Positions 21,395 through 29,835 of a DNA stretch of 64,000 nucleotides are shown here, piece by piece. Position numbers and translations under genes: made by a program. Source of the DNA: Paramicrobacterium humi (lineage in GTDB: Bacteria > Actinomycetota > Actinomycetes > Actinomycetales > Microbacteriaceae); the NCBI RefSeq assembly GCF_900105715.1, contig NZ_FNRY01000001.1:2914001-2978000 (forward strand), read 5' to 3'. The notes under the pieces were generated by a model. It searched no databases. It saw only the letters and a list, made by a program, of their open reading frames with translations, and was not told where the DNA came from. The stretch's first letter is position 1. Each line of letters begins with the position of its first letter.

Positions 21395-21414
21395 GCAACT
21401 CGCCCGAGTTGCTC
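21393..21414 (+). terminator. Hairpin terminator overlapping the stop of the 58-aa gene
   Basis: GAGCAACTCG and its complement around a two-base centre (about 9 bp plus a tetraloop), then GTCTGTTCTGCTCT. The stem starts inside the TGA stop codon. Confidence 0.6.
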
Positions 21415-21487
21415 GTCTGTTCTGCTCTGCGAGAAACCCCGTCTGATGACAGCCGCCGGAGGGTTCCCTCGTTCAGGTGACAACGAC

Positions 21488-21533
21488 GAAGGCACTCGAC
21501 TTCCGCGCTACTACGCGGAAGTCGAGTGCCTTC
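21488..21533 (-). terminator. 20-bp perfect hairpin downstream of tRNA-Leu
   Basis: Perfect 20-bp inverted repeat (21488-21507 and 21514-21533) with a 6-nt loop, lying 7-52 nt beyond the 3' end of the minus-strand tRNA. It probably terminates the tRNA transcript and may insulate it from readthrough from the plus strand. No U-tract on either side. Confidence 0.65.
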
Positions 21534-21539
21534 AGACAG

Positions 21540-21622
21540 TGCCGATGGTGGGACTCGAACCCACACGCCCGCAAGGACAAAGCATTTTGAGTGCTCCGCG
21601 TCTGCCATTCCGCCACATCGGC
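21540..21622 (-). tRNA. tRNA-Leu (anticodon CAA)
   Basis: An 83-nt cloverleaf on the minus strand. Acceptor stem GCCGATG pairs with CATCGGC; discriminator A; anticodon loop CTCAAAA gives anticodon CAA, reading UUG; long class-II variable arm as in leucine tRNAs; T arm GTGGG-TTCGAGT-CCCAC. The 3' CCA is not encoded. Confidence 0.96.
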
Positions 21623-21648
21623 GTGACACAACGTGATCAAGGTTATCG

Positions 21649-21654
21649 TAGGAT
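21649..21654 (+). promoter_or_regulatory. -10 box of a leaderless promoter for the ANTAR regulator
   Basis: TAGGAT followed by 6 nt and the GTG at 21661. GTGACA 20 nt upstream is a possible poor -35. The box lies 27 nt beyond the 5' end of the divergent tRNA. Confidence 0.55.
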
Positions 21655-21660
21655 TCTAGG

Positions 21661-22269
21661 GTGACTGAGCAAGATACCCCCGCAAACGCACCCCGTCGTG
21701 TTGTCGTCGCTGAGGACGAATCGCTGATTCGACTCGACATCGTCGAGATCCTCCGAGACAACGGATTCGAGGTGGTAGGAGAGGCCGGCGACGGCGAAAC
21801 CGCAGTCGCCCTCGCGACCGAGCTGCGACCGGATCTCGTCATCATGGACGTGAAGATGCCGAAGCTCGACGGAATCTCGGCTGCGGAGAAGCTCAGCAAG
21901 GCGCAGATCGCTCCTGTGGTCCTTCTCACCGCTTTCAGCCAGAAGGACCTCGTCGAGCGTGCGTCCGAGGCTGGAGCCCTCGCCTACGTCGTGAAGCCCT
22001 TCACTCCCAACGACCTGCTGCCCGCCATTGAGATCGCCCTCAGCCGCCACCAGCAAATCATCACCCTCGAAGCCGAAGTGGCCGATATGGTCGAGCGTTT
22101 CGAGACCCGCAAGCTCGTGGACCGCGCCAAGGGCCTGCTCAACGAGAAGATGGGGCTCACTGAGCCGGAGGCCTTCCGCTGGATCCAGAAGGCTTCCATG
22201 GATCGCCGACTCACCATGCACGACGTCGCACAGGCGATTATCGAGCAGCTGAGCGCGAAGAAGAAGTAG
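21661..22269 (+). CDS. pdtaR: Response regulator with ANTAR RNA-binding domain (PdtaR-like)
   Basis: 202 aa. The N-terminal receiver domain (about 10-130) has the acidic pocket EDESL, the phospho-acceptor Asp in VIMDVKMPKLDG, and VKPF. The C-terminal ANTAR domain (about 140-200, RAKGLLNEKMGLTEPEAFRWIQK) binds tandem hairpins in target RNAs and antiterminates. Known: M. tuberculosis PdtaR (Rv1626) works with the PdtaS kinase and lies between pykA and polA, as here. No kinase gene is in the window. GTG start, leaderless promoter predicted, strong terminator downstream. Confidence 0.93.
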   Translation: MTEQDTPANAPRRVVVAEDESLIRLDIVEILRDNGFEVVGEAGDGETAVALATELRPDLVIMDVKMPKLDGISAAEKLSKAQIAPVVLLTAFSQKDLVERASEAGALAYVVKPFTPNDLLPAIEIALSRHQQIITLEAEVADMVERFETRKLVDRAKGLLNEKMGLTEPEAFRWIQKASMDRRLTMHDVAQAIIEQLSAKKK

Positions 22270-22283
22270 CTTCCTCAGTTTCG

Positions 22284-22319
22284 AATACCCGCACGGACAC
22301 CCCGTGCGGGTATTTTCGT
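22284..22319 (+). terminator. Rho-independent terminator after the ANTAR regulator
   Basis: 13-bp stem (AATACCCGCACGG and its complement) with a 5-nt loop, followed by TTTTCGT. This is the best canonical intrinsic terminator in the window. Confidence 0.85.
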
Positions 22320-22365
22320 GCGCGCGCGTTGCACGATTCCACGGCGACGTCAAGCCCCGTGTCGA

Positions 22366-22375
22366 TTGTCGACAA
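22366..22375. promoter_or_regulatory. Palindrome upstream of the amino-acid ABC promoter
   Basis: TTGTCGACAA, a perfect 10-bp palindrome ending 25 nt before the -35 hexamer. It could be an operator for nitrogen or amino-acid control; no regulator is assigned. Confidence 0.3.
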
Positions 22376-22400
22376 AGTTCAGAAACGACAGCGCGTCGCT

Positions 22401-22430
22401 TTGACATGCCCCGAAACTGCCGCGTAGCTT
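22401..22430 (+). promoter_or_regulatory. Sigma-70-type promoter of the amino-acid ABC operon
   Basis: A perfect -35 TTGACA (22401-22406), 18-nt spacer and -10 TAGCTT (22425-22430), giving a leader of about 45 nt before the GTG at 22481. Confidence 0.7.
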
Positions 22431-22480
22431 TGCTCACCACAGCAAGCCCGACAGCGGCGTTCGCACAATGAGAGGCATTC

Positions 22481-23278
22481 GTGAAAGCAAAGAAGCGATG
22501 GATCACCGGGGGCGCAGTCGTCGCCTCGCTCGGACTGGTAGCGGGCCTGACTGCCTGTTCCGGAGACAGCGGGGCCGACGCAGACGCACCCCTCGACGAC
22601 ACGTACGTCGTCGCGACGGACACTTCGTTCGTCCCGTTCGAGTTCAAGGACGGCGGTGACTATGTCGGCTTCGACATCGATCTCATCAACGCCGTCGCTG
22701 ACGAGGCCGGCTTTAAGATCGACCTCAAGACGACCAACTTCGACGGAATCATTCCGGGCCTCCAGACGGGCACCTTCGACATCGCAATCGCGGGCATCAC
22801 CATCACCGACGAGCGAGCGAAGAAGATCGACTTCTCCGACCCGTACTACAAGTCCGGACTGCGCATCGGTGTGCCCGTGGACAATACGGACATCAAGGGC
22901 GTCGATGACCTTGCCGGCAAGAACGTGGCAACCCGGCTCGGGTCCACGAGCGCCGAGTACATCGAGAAGAACATTCCCGATGCGACGCCGAAGACGTTCG
23001 AGCAGCTCGATCAGGCGTACCTCGCGGTCGAGTCCGGCAGCGCCGATGCTGTGCTGTACGACGCGCCGAACGTCGCCTATTACATCCAGACCAAGGGTGA
23101 AGACAGCCTAAAGATGGTCGGCGAGCTCATGGAAGCGCAGGACTACGGGATCGCGATAGCCCAGGGCAATGCCAATCTCGTGAAGGCCATCGACGACGCT
23201 CTCGCCACTCTCAAGGACGACGGAACGTACGACGAGCTGTACAAGAAGTGGTTCGGCGAAGCTCCGAGCGACGACTAA
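22481..23278 (+). CDS. Polar amino acid ABC transporter substrate-binding lipoprotein (GlnH-like)
   Basis: 265 aa. N-terminal lipoprotein signal: KKR, a hydrophobic core, then lipobox LTAC with Cys26. The mature part is a family-3 solute-binding protein: [52 protein letters not shown] and [12 protein letters not shown]. Glutamine or another polar amino acid is the likely substrate; exact specificity cannot be read from sequence. The GTG start lies in ATTC-GTG-AAAGCAAAG and gives the expected signal peptide. Confidence 0.92.
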   Translation: MKAKKRWITGGAVVASLGLVAGLTACSGDSGADADAPLDDTYVVATDTSFVPFEFKDGGDYVGFDIDLINAVADEAGFKIDLKTTNFDGIIPGLQTGTFDIAIAGITITDERAKKIDFSDPYYKSGLRIGVPVDNTDIKGVDDLAGKNVATRLGSTSAEYIEKNIPDATPKTFEQLDQAYLAVESGSADAVLYDAPNVAYYIQTKGEDSLKMVGELMEAQDYGIAIAQGNANLVKAIDDALATLKDDGTYDELYKKWFGEAPSDD

Positions 23279-23304
23279 CGGCTCACCACAATTGCATATC
23301 GAGC

Positions 23305-23339
23305 AGCGGGCACGAGGGCAGCTGCGCCTCGTGCCCGCT
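23305..23339 (+). terminator. Intercistronic hairpin between binding-protein and permease genes
   Basis: 13-bp stem (AGCGGGCACGAGG and its complement) with a 9-nt loop, followed by TTTCC. Such a partial terminator would make the binding protein in excess over the membrane subunits. Confidence 0.6.
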
Positions 23340-23356
23340 TTCCTTGAGAGGGAAGA

Positions 23357-24025
23357 ATGGTACATACAGCCCAATTCGACTGGCTCGGCGTAGTCGACTA
23401 TCTCCCGGCACTCGGTGTCGGCCTCTACTACACCGTCCTCATTTCGATCGTCGGACTGCTCATCGGCTTCGTGCTTGGCGCGATCTTCGGACTCGGTCGC
23501 ATCTCGCGCAACAAGATCATTTACGGAATCTCCACCGTCTACGTCGAAGTCCTCCGCGGAACACCGATTCTCGTGCAGGCCATCTGGACGTTCTACGCGC
23601 TTCCGTTGATCATCGGATTCAATATCCCGCCGCTCACGGCCGGTATCGTCGTCATCGGGCTCAACTCGGGCGCGTATATCGCAGAGATCGTCCGCGGCGC
23701 CGTGCAGTCGATCGAGAAGGGCCAGATGGAGGCCGGACGCTCCCTTGGCATGGGCCGCCACATGACCATGCTTCACGTGATCTGGCCGCAAGCGTTCAAG
23801 CGCATGATTCCGCCGCTCGGCAACCAATTCATAATCAGCATCAAGGACACCTCGATCCTTTCGGTGATCCTGGTTCCCGAACTCATCTTCCAGGCGCGCC
23901 TCATCGCCGCAAACCACTTCAACGCCGTCGAGATCTACACGACTGCGGCGCTGTGTTATCTGGTCATCACCCTGCCCCTGTCGAAGGTGCTCAACGTCGT
24001 CGAGAAGAGGCTGGCCCGCTCATGA
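23357..24025 (+). CDS. Polar amino acid ABC transporter permease (HisM/GlnP type)
   Basis: 222 aa inner-membrane subunit with about five helices. The N-terminal [20 protein letters not shown] and the EAA loop near 130 ([25 protein letters not shown]), which contacts the ATPase, are typical of the His/Glu/Gln/Arg permease family. GAGAGG precedes the ATG. The stop overlaps the ATPase gene as ATGA. Only one permease gene is present, so it probably forms a homodimer. Confidence 0.93.
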   Translation: MVHTAQFDWLGVVDYLPALGVGLYYTVLISIVGLLIGFVLGAIFGLGRISRNKIIYGISTVYVEVLRGTPILVQAIWTFYALPLIIGFNIPPLTAGIVVIGLNSGAYIAEIVRGAVQSIEKGQMEAGRSLGMGRHMTMLHVIWPQAFKRMIPPLGNQFIISIKDTSILSVILVPELIFQARLIAANHFNAVEIYTTAALCYLVITLPLSKVLNVVEKRLARS

Positions 24026-24747
24026 TCATCCACGTTTCAGATCTGCACAAGAAGTTCGGGGACCTGGAGGTCCTCAAGGGAATCAACTGCGACGTCGAAC
24101 CGTCCGAGGTCGTGTGTGTGATTGGTCCAAGCGGTTCGGGGAAGAGCACATTCCTGCGGTGCCTCAACCTGCTTGAGGAGATCACGAGCGGTGACGTCGT
24201 CATCGACGGTCAATCCCTTACGGCGAAAGACGTCGACATCAACGCAGTGCGCACCGAAATCGGAATGGTGTTCCAGCAGTTCAACCTCTTCCCGCACAAG
24301 TCGGTGATCGAGAACATCATGCTCGCTCCAATGAAGGTTCGAAAGCTCAGTCGCGCTGAGGCTCGCGAGCGCGGGGTGCGCCTGCTCGAGAAAGTCGGAC
24401 TCGCCGCGAAGGCCGACGCGTACCCGGCTCAGCTGTCGGGCGGACAGCAGCAGCGCGTCGCCATCGCCAGGGCCCTCGCCATGGAGCCGAAGATGATGCT
24501 CTTCGACGAACCGACGAGCGCTCTTGACCCCGAGCTCGTCGGCGAGGTGCTCGCCGTCATGAAGCAGCTCGCCCTTGAGGGGATGACCATGGTCGTCGTC
24601 ACGCACGAGATGGGCTTCGCCCGGGAGGTCGGTGACCGCGTGATGTTCATGGACGGCGGAGTCGTCGTCGAAGAGGGCAAACCGGAGGACATCTTCGACC
24701 GCCCGCAATCAGCACGCACACGTGAGTTTCTGAATAAGGTGCTCTGA
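24022..24747 (+). CDS. Polar amino acid ABC transporter ATP-binding protein (GlnQ-like)
   Basis: 241 aa from ATG 24022. Walker [11 protein letters not shown]-loop [13 protein letters not shown], signature [16 protein letters not shown], Walker [14 protein letters not shown] and the H-loop VVVTHEMGF are all intact. It energises uptake with the two preceding products. A longer in-frame reading back into the binding-protein gene is ruled out by the ATGA overlap and family length. Confidence 0.95.
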   Translation: MIIHVSDLHKKFGDLEVLKGINCDVEPSEVVCVIGPSGSGKSTFLRCLNLLEEITSGDVVIDGQSLTAKDVDINAVRTEIGMVFQQFNLFPHKSVIENIMLAPMKVRKLSRAEARERGVRLLEKVGLAAKADAYPAQLSGGQQQRVAIARALAMEPKMMLFDEPTSALDPELVGEVLAVMKQLALEGMTMVVVTHEMGFAREVGDRVMFMDGGVVVEEGKPEDIFDRPQSARTREFLNKVL

Positions 24748-24767
24748 CACCGACGCAGACCACGCGA

Positions 24768-24803
24768 GAGGGCTCCGGGAGTCACGTGACTCCCGGCGCC
24801 CTC
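24768..24803. terminator. Bidirectional hairpin terminator between ABC operon and thioesterase gene
   Basis: Palindrome CCGGGAGTCACGTGACTCCCGG in the centre, flanked by GAGGGC and GCCCTC with one mismatch. It sits between two convergent genes, so it may serve both. Confidence 0.7.
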
Positions 24804-24822
24804 GTCCCGTTTCTCAGCCGGT

Positions 24823-25245
24823 TCAGGTCGCGGGGCGATCCTTGATGAGATTCGTGATCCGCACCGTCGAGCAACGCCGCCCCTGCTCGTCGCAGATCGC
24901 GATCTCGTGCACGGTGAGGCTGCGGCCAAGATGAATGGGCGTACACACGCCCGTCACGATTCCGGACGTCGCCGACCGCGTGTGCGTGGCATTGATGTCG
25001 ATGCCGACAGCGAGACGCCCTTCGCCGGCGAAGTAGTTGGCCGACATGGAACCGAGCGACTCGCCGAGAACGACGTACGCGCCACCGTGGAGCAGCATCG
25101 CCGGCTGCGTGTTTCCCTCCACTGGCATGGTGCCCACCGTGCGTTCGACGCCGAACTCGGTGATCCTGATGCCCATCTTCTCGGCGAGAGCTCCCAGCCC
25201 TCGAGTGTTCACGTATTCAAGGGGGTCGGATGCTGTCTGGCTCAT
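24823..25245 (-). CDS. PaaI-type hotdog-fold thioesterase
   Basis: 140 aa from ATG 25245; a GTG two codons upstream is possible, but GAAGG is correctly spaced only for the ATG. Hotdog-fold features of the PaaI/YdiI group: PVEGNTQPAMLLHGGAYVVLGES with the catalytic-loop HGG and the following acidic residue, and SGIVTGVCTPIHLGRSLTV. It probably hydrolyses an acyl-CoA; substrate unknown. It lies divergently from polA with a 59-nt gap. Confidence 0.82.
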   Translation of the reverse strand: MSQTASDPLEYVNTRGLGALAEKMGIRITEFGVERTVGTMPVEGNTQPAMLLHGGAYVVLGESLGSMSANYFAGEGRLAVGIDINATHTRSATSGIVTGVCTPIHLGRSLTVHEIAICDEQGRRCSTVRITNLIKDRPAT

Positions 25246-25291
25246 GCACACCTTCGCGCTTCGGCCCCAACGCGATGTCGCAGTCGACTTG

Positions 25292-25297
25292 TAGGCT
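25292..25297 (+). promoter_or_regulatory. -10 box of a leaderless or near-leaderless promoter for polA
   Basis: TAGGCT followed by 7 nt (GGGGGCT) and the polA GTG. The G-run could also act as a ribosome site if transcription starts slightly upstream. Confidence 0.45.
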
Positions 25298-25304
25298 GGG
25301 GGCT

Positions 25305-27956
25305 GTGTCGGACAACGAAAAGCCTACCCTCCTCGTCATCGACGGCCACTCGCTCGCATTCCGTGCGTTCTACGCGCTGCCCGTCGACAGTTTCCAGAAC
25401 AGCGAGGGTCAGCACACCAACGCGATCCACGGCTTCATCGCCATGTTCCTCAATCTGCTGAAGAACGAGAAGCCCACCCACGTCGCGGTCGCCTTCGACA
25501 TCTCTCGGTACTCGTTCCGCACCCGCGAGTACCCGGATTACAAGGGCACTCGCGGAGAGACGCCGCCCGAGTTCATCGGTCAGGTTCCTCTCCTGCAAGA
25601 CGCCCTCAAGGCCATGAACGTCACGACGATCTCGATCGAGGACTACGAGGCCGACGATATCCTCGCCACCCTCTCCGTCAAGGGAACGCACGAGGGCTAC
25701 CGCGTCCTCGTCGTCTCCGGCGACCGAGACACCATCCAACTCGTCAATGACAACGTCACGCTCCTGTATCCGTCACGGCAGGGCGTCTCCGACCTCACGA
25801 GGTACGACCCGGCGAAGGTCAAGGATCGCTACGACATCGAACCCCACCAGTACCCGGAGATCGCAGCGCTCGTCGGGGAGACCAGCGACAACTTGCCCGG
25901 CATCCCCAAGGTGGGCGAGAAGACCGCCGTCAAGTGGCTGCACAAGTACGGCAGCCTCGACGAGATTCTGGCCCACGCCGATGAGATCACCGGCAAGGTC
26001 GGGGAGAGCTTCCGCGAACACAAGGAGAATGCGATCCGCAATCGCAAACTCAATCGCCTCCTCACCGACGTCGAGATGCCGTGCGAGATCACAGCGCTCG
26101 AGAAGAAGCCCATCGACCAAGCTGCCGTGCGCGAGATCTTCGGAAAGCTCGAGTTCCGCACCCTCCTCGACCGCGTTCTCAAACTCGAAGGCGTCGAGGG
26201 CGGCGCCCCCGCGGAGCCAGGCGTCAGCGCTCCCAGCCCGCAGAACCTCCTCGACGAGGAGCTCGAAGCGTGGATCGAGCGTCACTGTGCTGCCCACCCC
26301 GAGGGTCTCGCCCTGTCCGTCGAGGTGGCCAACGGGATGCCGACGGCGATCGGCATCGCGACGGAGGACGAAGCCGTCTCGCTCGCGTGGCAGCCGGGTC
26401 GCGCCGACTACGCACCGTTTGAGTCGTGGCTCGCCGATGATGATCGGCCGAAGATCATGCACGGCGCGAAGCAGCAGATCAAGGCCCTCATCGAGGCGGG
26501 GCTTACTATCGCCGGGCTCACGTTCGACACCTTCATCGCCGGCTGGCTGCTGCGTCCGGGCGGAACGGACAAGACGCTCGCCGACCTTGTTCTGCGCTAT
26601 CTCGACGAGCAGCTCCCCAAGGCCGACCCGAACCAGCTCGTTCCCGACGTCGAGCCGCTCTCGACCGCTCTCGAGGCCTGGTACACGGCGCGTCTGGTCG
26701 CACCGCTCCGCGCGCGGCTCGACGACGGCTCGGCACGCGTTCTGCGCGAACTCGAGATGCCGATCGTCAGCGTGCTCGCCGCGATGGAGCTCCGCGGCGT
26801 CGCCGTCGACCACGATCAGCTCGCCGCACTGTCGAATCGCCTCGGTTCGACAGCCAGCGATCTTGCGGCACGGGCGTTCGCCGAGATCGGTCGCGAGATC
26901 AACCTCGGATCGCCGAAACAGATCCAGGAGGTGCTCTTCGAGCAGCTTCAGATGCCGACGACGCGAGCGACGAAGACGGGGTACTCGACGGATGCCGCTT
27001 CTCTCGCCGATCTGCAGGCCTCGAACCCGCACCCGTTCCTCGGCCTCCTGCTCGAGCACCGCGATGCGACAAAGCTGCGCCAGATCGTCGAGACGCTCGA
27101 CAAGTCGATCGACTCCGGGGGCCGCATCCACACCTCGTACGTACAGACCGGCACCTCAACGGGACGAATCTCGTCGACCGACCCCAACTTGCAGAACATT
27201 CCCGTCCGCACGGCGGAGGGGCGCCTCATTCGCGCCGCCTTCACCGTCGGCGAGGGATACGACAGCCTCCTGACGGCCGATTACTCGCAGATCGAGATGC
27301 GCATCATGGCGCACCTCTCGGGCGATCCGGGTCTGATCGAGGCGTTCACCGCGGGTGAAGATCTCCACCGGTTCGTTGGCGCCCGCATCTTCGGCGTCGA
27401 TCCCGCCGATGTCACGCCCGAGATGCGCACCAAGGTCAAGGCGATGTCCTACGGCCTCGCCTACGGTCTGAGCGCATTCGGTCTGTCTCGCCAGCTCCGC
27501 ATCGACAGCAAGGAGGCCAAGCAGCTCATGGCCGACTACTTCGCACGGTTCGGGGCTGTTCGGGACTATCTGCGCAACGTGGTCGAGCAGGCGAAGGTGG
27601 ATGGCTACACGACAACGATCTTCGGGCGCCGCCGACCATTCCCTGATCTCAAGAGTCCGAATCGCACGCTTCGCCAGAACGCCGAGCGCGCGGCGCTCAA
27701 CGCGCCCATTCAGGGTTCGGCCGCCGACATCATCAAGGTCGCGATGATCAACATCGAGAACGACATTCGAGATGCGGAGTTGTCGAGCCGCATGCTCATG
27801 CAGGTGCACGACGAGCTGATCTTCGAAGTCTCGAGCGGCGAGCACGACCGCCTCGAGGAGATCGTGCGTGCACGCATGGGAAGCGCAGCCGAACTCAGCG
27901 TTCCGCTCGAGGTTCAGGTCGGCTACGGCTCGAACTGGGACGCTGCGGCGCACTAA
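25305..27956 (+). CDS. polA: DNA polymerase I
   Basis: 883 aa from GTG 25305; the 25 codons upstream in frame have no family similarity. Domains: 5'-3' exonuclease (about 8-270, starting LLVIDGHSLAFRAFYA, with the acidic EADDILATL and GDRD motifs), a degenerate 3'-5' exonuclease region (about 300-490) without an obvious DxE catalytic motif, and polymerase (about 500-883) with motif A DYSQIEMRIMAHLSGD, motif B RTKVKAMSYGLAYGLS and motif C QVHDELIFEV. Roles are Okazaki-fragment processing and gap filling after excision repair, fitting the uvr genes nearby. Proofreading is probably absent, as in many actinobacterial PolA. Confidence 0.96.
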   Translation: MSDNEKPTLLVIDGHSLAFRAFYALPVDSFQNSEGQHTNAIHGFIAMFLNLLKNEKPTHVAVAFDISRYSFRTREYPDYKGTRGETPPEFIGQVPLLQDALKAMNVTTISIEDYEADDILATLSVKGTHEGYRVLVVSGDRDTIQLVNDNVTLLYPSRQGVSDLTRYDPAKVKDRYDIEPHQYPEIAALVGETSDNLPGIPKVGEKTAVKWLHKYGSLDEILAHADEITGKVGESFREHKENAIRNRKLNRLLTDVEMPCEITALEKKPIDQAAVREIFGKLEFRTLLDRVLKLEGVEGGAPAEPGVSAPSPQNLLDEELEAWIERHCAAHPEGLALSVEVANGMPTAIGIATEDEAVSLAWQPGRADYAPFESWLADDDRPKIMHGAKQQIKALIEAGLTIAGLTFDTFIAGWLLRPGGTDKTLADLVLRYLDEQLPKADPNQLVPDVEPLSTALEAWYTARLVAPLRARLDDGSARVLRELEMPIVSVLAAMELRGVAVDHDQLAALSNRLGSTASDLAARAFAEIGREINLGSPKQIQEVLFEQLQMPTTRATKTGYSTDAASLADLQASNPHPFLGLLLEHRDATKLRQIVETLDKSIDSGGRIHTSYVQTGTSTGRISSTDPNLQNIPVRTAEGRLIRAAFTVGEGYDSLLTADYSQIEMRIMAHLSGDPGLIEAFTAGEDLHRFVGARIFGVDPADVTPEMRTKVKAMSYGLAYGLSAFGLSRQLRIDSKEAKQLMADYFARFGAVRDYLRNVVEQAKVDGYTTTIFGRRRPFPDLKSPNRTLRQNAERAALNAPIQGSAADIIKVAMINIENDIRDAELSSRMLMQVHDELIFEVSSGEHDRLEEIVRARMGSAAELSVPLEVQVGYGSNWDAAAH

Positions 27957-27985
27957 TTGCGCGGCATCCTCGGCCCCCATACGCT
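27957..27985 (+). promoter_or_regulatory. Leaderless promoter for the DUF885 gene
   Basis: TTGCGC, 17-nt spacer, TACGCT (27980-27985), then 6 nt to ATG 27992. Confidence 0.55.
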
Positions 27986-27991
27986 CGAGTC

Positions 27992-29668
27992 ATGACTGCA
28001 CAACAGAAGAGAACCCCTTCGGCGATCGACGCGATCGCCGAAGACTGGGTCGACACGATCGTCGACCTCGACCCGGCGATCGGAACCTATATCGGCCGCA
28101 ACGAGGTCAATGGCCGCTACCGGGACTACTCACCTGCGGGCACCGAGGCGTACGCCGAGGCCGTGCGTCGCACAAAGGCTGCGCTAGATGCCGAACAGCC
28201 TCGCGATGACGTCGACCGCGTCACGAAGACGGACCTGGGAAGCGAGCTTGAGCTAACGCTCGAGAGCATCGACGCCGGACTGCACTTGCGCGACCTCAAT
28301 GTCATCGCGTCTCCGGCGCAGGAGATCCGTGAGGTGTACGACCTCATGCCGACCGCCACTCTGGACGATTGGGAGACGATCGCGACGCGACTCGGGGGAG
28401 TGCCTGCCGCGGTCGAGGGCTACATCGAGACACTCCGTGAGGGCATTCGGCGCGGGATCACGCCGGCGAAGCGCCAAGTTCGCGAGGTGTACCAGCAGGT
28501 TCGAAAGCTCACGGTCGGCGAGGGGTTCTTCCAGGACTTCGCTGGCTCGGCCTCGACCGACGGCGGGGAACTCCCGGCCTCGCTCGCCACCTCGCTCACG
28601 GAGCACGCCGGTGAGGCCGCCGTCGCATTCGGCTCGCTCGCGGACTTCCTCGCCTCGGAGCTCGAGGAGGCCGCCACGGAGCAGGACGCGATCGGCCGCG
28701 ACCTCTACGCGCTGCAGTCGCGCCGCTTCCTCGGCGCCACGATCGACCTCGACGAGACATACGAGTGGGGAATCGAAGAGCTTGCCCGCATGGTCGAAGA
28801 GCAGGAGTCGATCGCCCGACAGATCAAGCCGGGCGCCGGAGTGCTCGAGGCGATCGAATTCCTCGACCAGGATCAGTCGCGCAAGCTGCACGGCACTGAG
28901 GCGCTGCAGCGCTGGATGCAGGAGACGAGCGACCGCGCCGTCGCGGAGCTGTCGGCCACCCACTTCGACATTCCCGACGAGATCAAGACCATCGAGTGCA
29001 TGATCGCCCCCACACAGGAGGGTGGCATCTACTACACGGGCCCGACCGACGATTTCTCGCGTCCCGGGCGCATGTGGTGGTCGGTTCCCACCGGAGTCAC
29101 CGAGTTCGACACGTGGCGGGAGCTGACGACCGTTTACCACGAGGGCGTTCCGGGGCATCACCTGCAGATCGGTCAGGCCGTGTACAACCGGGATACGCTC
29201 AACCTATGGCGACGCCAGCTCGCCGGGACCTCCGGGCACGCCGAAGGCTGGGCCTTGTACGCGGAGCGCCTCATGGAACAGCTCGGCTACCTCGACGACC
29301 CGGCCGACCGACTCGGGATGCTGGACGGTCAGCGCATGCGCGCGGCGCGCGTGGTTCTCGACATCGGGGTGCACTTGGGCAAGCAGCTTCCCGACGGAAC
29401 AGGCGCGTGGAGCGCCGAGTACGCGTTCGATTTCATGTCGAAGAACGTCAACATGAACGAGGGATTCGTCACGTTCGAGGTCAATCGCTACCTCGGCTGG
29501 CCGGGGCAAGCACCCGCCTACAAGGTCGGCCAGCGCATCTGGGAACAATTGCGCGATGACGCGCACGCGAAGGAAGGCGCGAATTTCGACATCAAGGAGT
29601 TCCACCGCCGTGCCCTCAACCTCGGCGGGGTCGGTCTCGACACGCTGCGTTCGGAGCTGCTGCGCTGA
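27992..29668 (+). CDS. DUF885 family protein, putative metallopeptidase-like
   Basis: 558 aa, no signal peptide, so probably cytoplasmic. It is mostly helical, with the family signature YHEGVPGHHLQIG near 380-395 (an HExxxGHH-type metal site), followed by GHAEGWALYAERLM and NMNEGFVTFEVNRYLGWPGQA. DUF885 proteins resemble metallo-carboxypeptidase folds and are often annotated as such, but substrate and role are not established. It is monocistronic here, with its own promoter and a terminator after it, between polA and rpsA. Confidence 0.85.
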   Translation: MTAQQKRTPSAIDAIAEDWVDTIVDLDPAIGTYIGRNEVNGRYRDYSPAGTEAYAEAVRRTKAALDAEQPRDDVDRVTKTDLGSELELTLESIDAGLHLRDLNVIASPAQEIREVYDLMPTATLDDWETIATRLGGVPAAVEGYIETLREGIRRGITPAKRQVREVYQQVRKLTVGEGFFQDFAGSASTDGGELPASLATSLTEHAGEAAVAFGSLADFLASELEEAATEQDAIGRDLYALQSRRFLGATIDLDETYEWGIEELARMVEEQESIARQIKPGAGVLEAIEFLDQDQSRKLHGTEALQRWMQETSDRAVAELSATHFDIPDEIKTIECMIAPTQEGGIYYTGPTDDFSRPGRMWWSVPTGVTEFDTWRELTTVYHEGVPGHHLQIGQAVYNRDTLNLWRRQLAGTSGHAEGWALYAERLMEQLGYLDDPADRLGMLDGQRMRAARVVLDIGVHLGKQLPDGTGAWSAEYAFDFMSKNVNMNEGFVTFEVNRYLGWPGQAPAYKVGQRIWEQLRDDAHAKEGANFDIKEFHRRALNLGGVGLDTLRSELLR

Positions 29669-29680
29669 GCCCTCATGCAC

Positions 29681-29708
29681 CAACCGGAGGGTGCCGGCCC
29701 TCCGGTTG
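29681..29708 (+). terminator. Hairpin terminator after the DUF885 gene
   Basis: 11-bp perfect stem (CAACCGGAGGG and its complement) with a 6-nt loop, then ATTCGCAT. The right arm overlaps the rpsA -35 region. Confidence 0.7.
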
Positions 29709-29735
29709 ATTCGCATGCCGCGAACCCGATAGACT
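29706..29735 (+). promoter_or_regulatory. Promoter of rpsA
   Basis: TTGATT (29706-29711), 18-nt spacer, TAGACT (29730-29735). It predicts a 5' leader of about 95 nt. Confidence 0.6.
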
Positions 29736-29739
29736 AGAG

Positions 29740-29755
29740 CGTCACTTCTGTGACG
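29740..29755 (+). other. Hairpin at the 5' end of the rpsA leader
   Basis: CGTCAC, loop TTCT, GTGACG: a 6-bp stem at or next to the predicted transcription start. It may stabilise the mRNA or take part in S1 autoregulation; this is inferred from position only. Confidence 0.4.
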
Positions 29756-29835
29756 TCCTATCCGCCTGCCCGCCGCGCACTAGCACGACACGTGAGCGGG
29801 CCCGATTTACAGTCCATTCTGGAGCACTTACTTAT

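Noticed and set aside
21540-21622. tRNA-Leu as an attachment site of a mobile element
   Set aside because: No integrase, no repeated tRNA 3' end and no atypical composition in the flanks.
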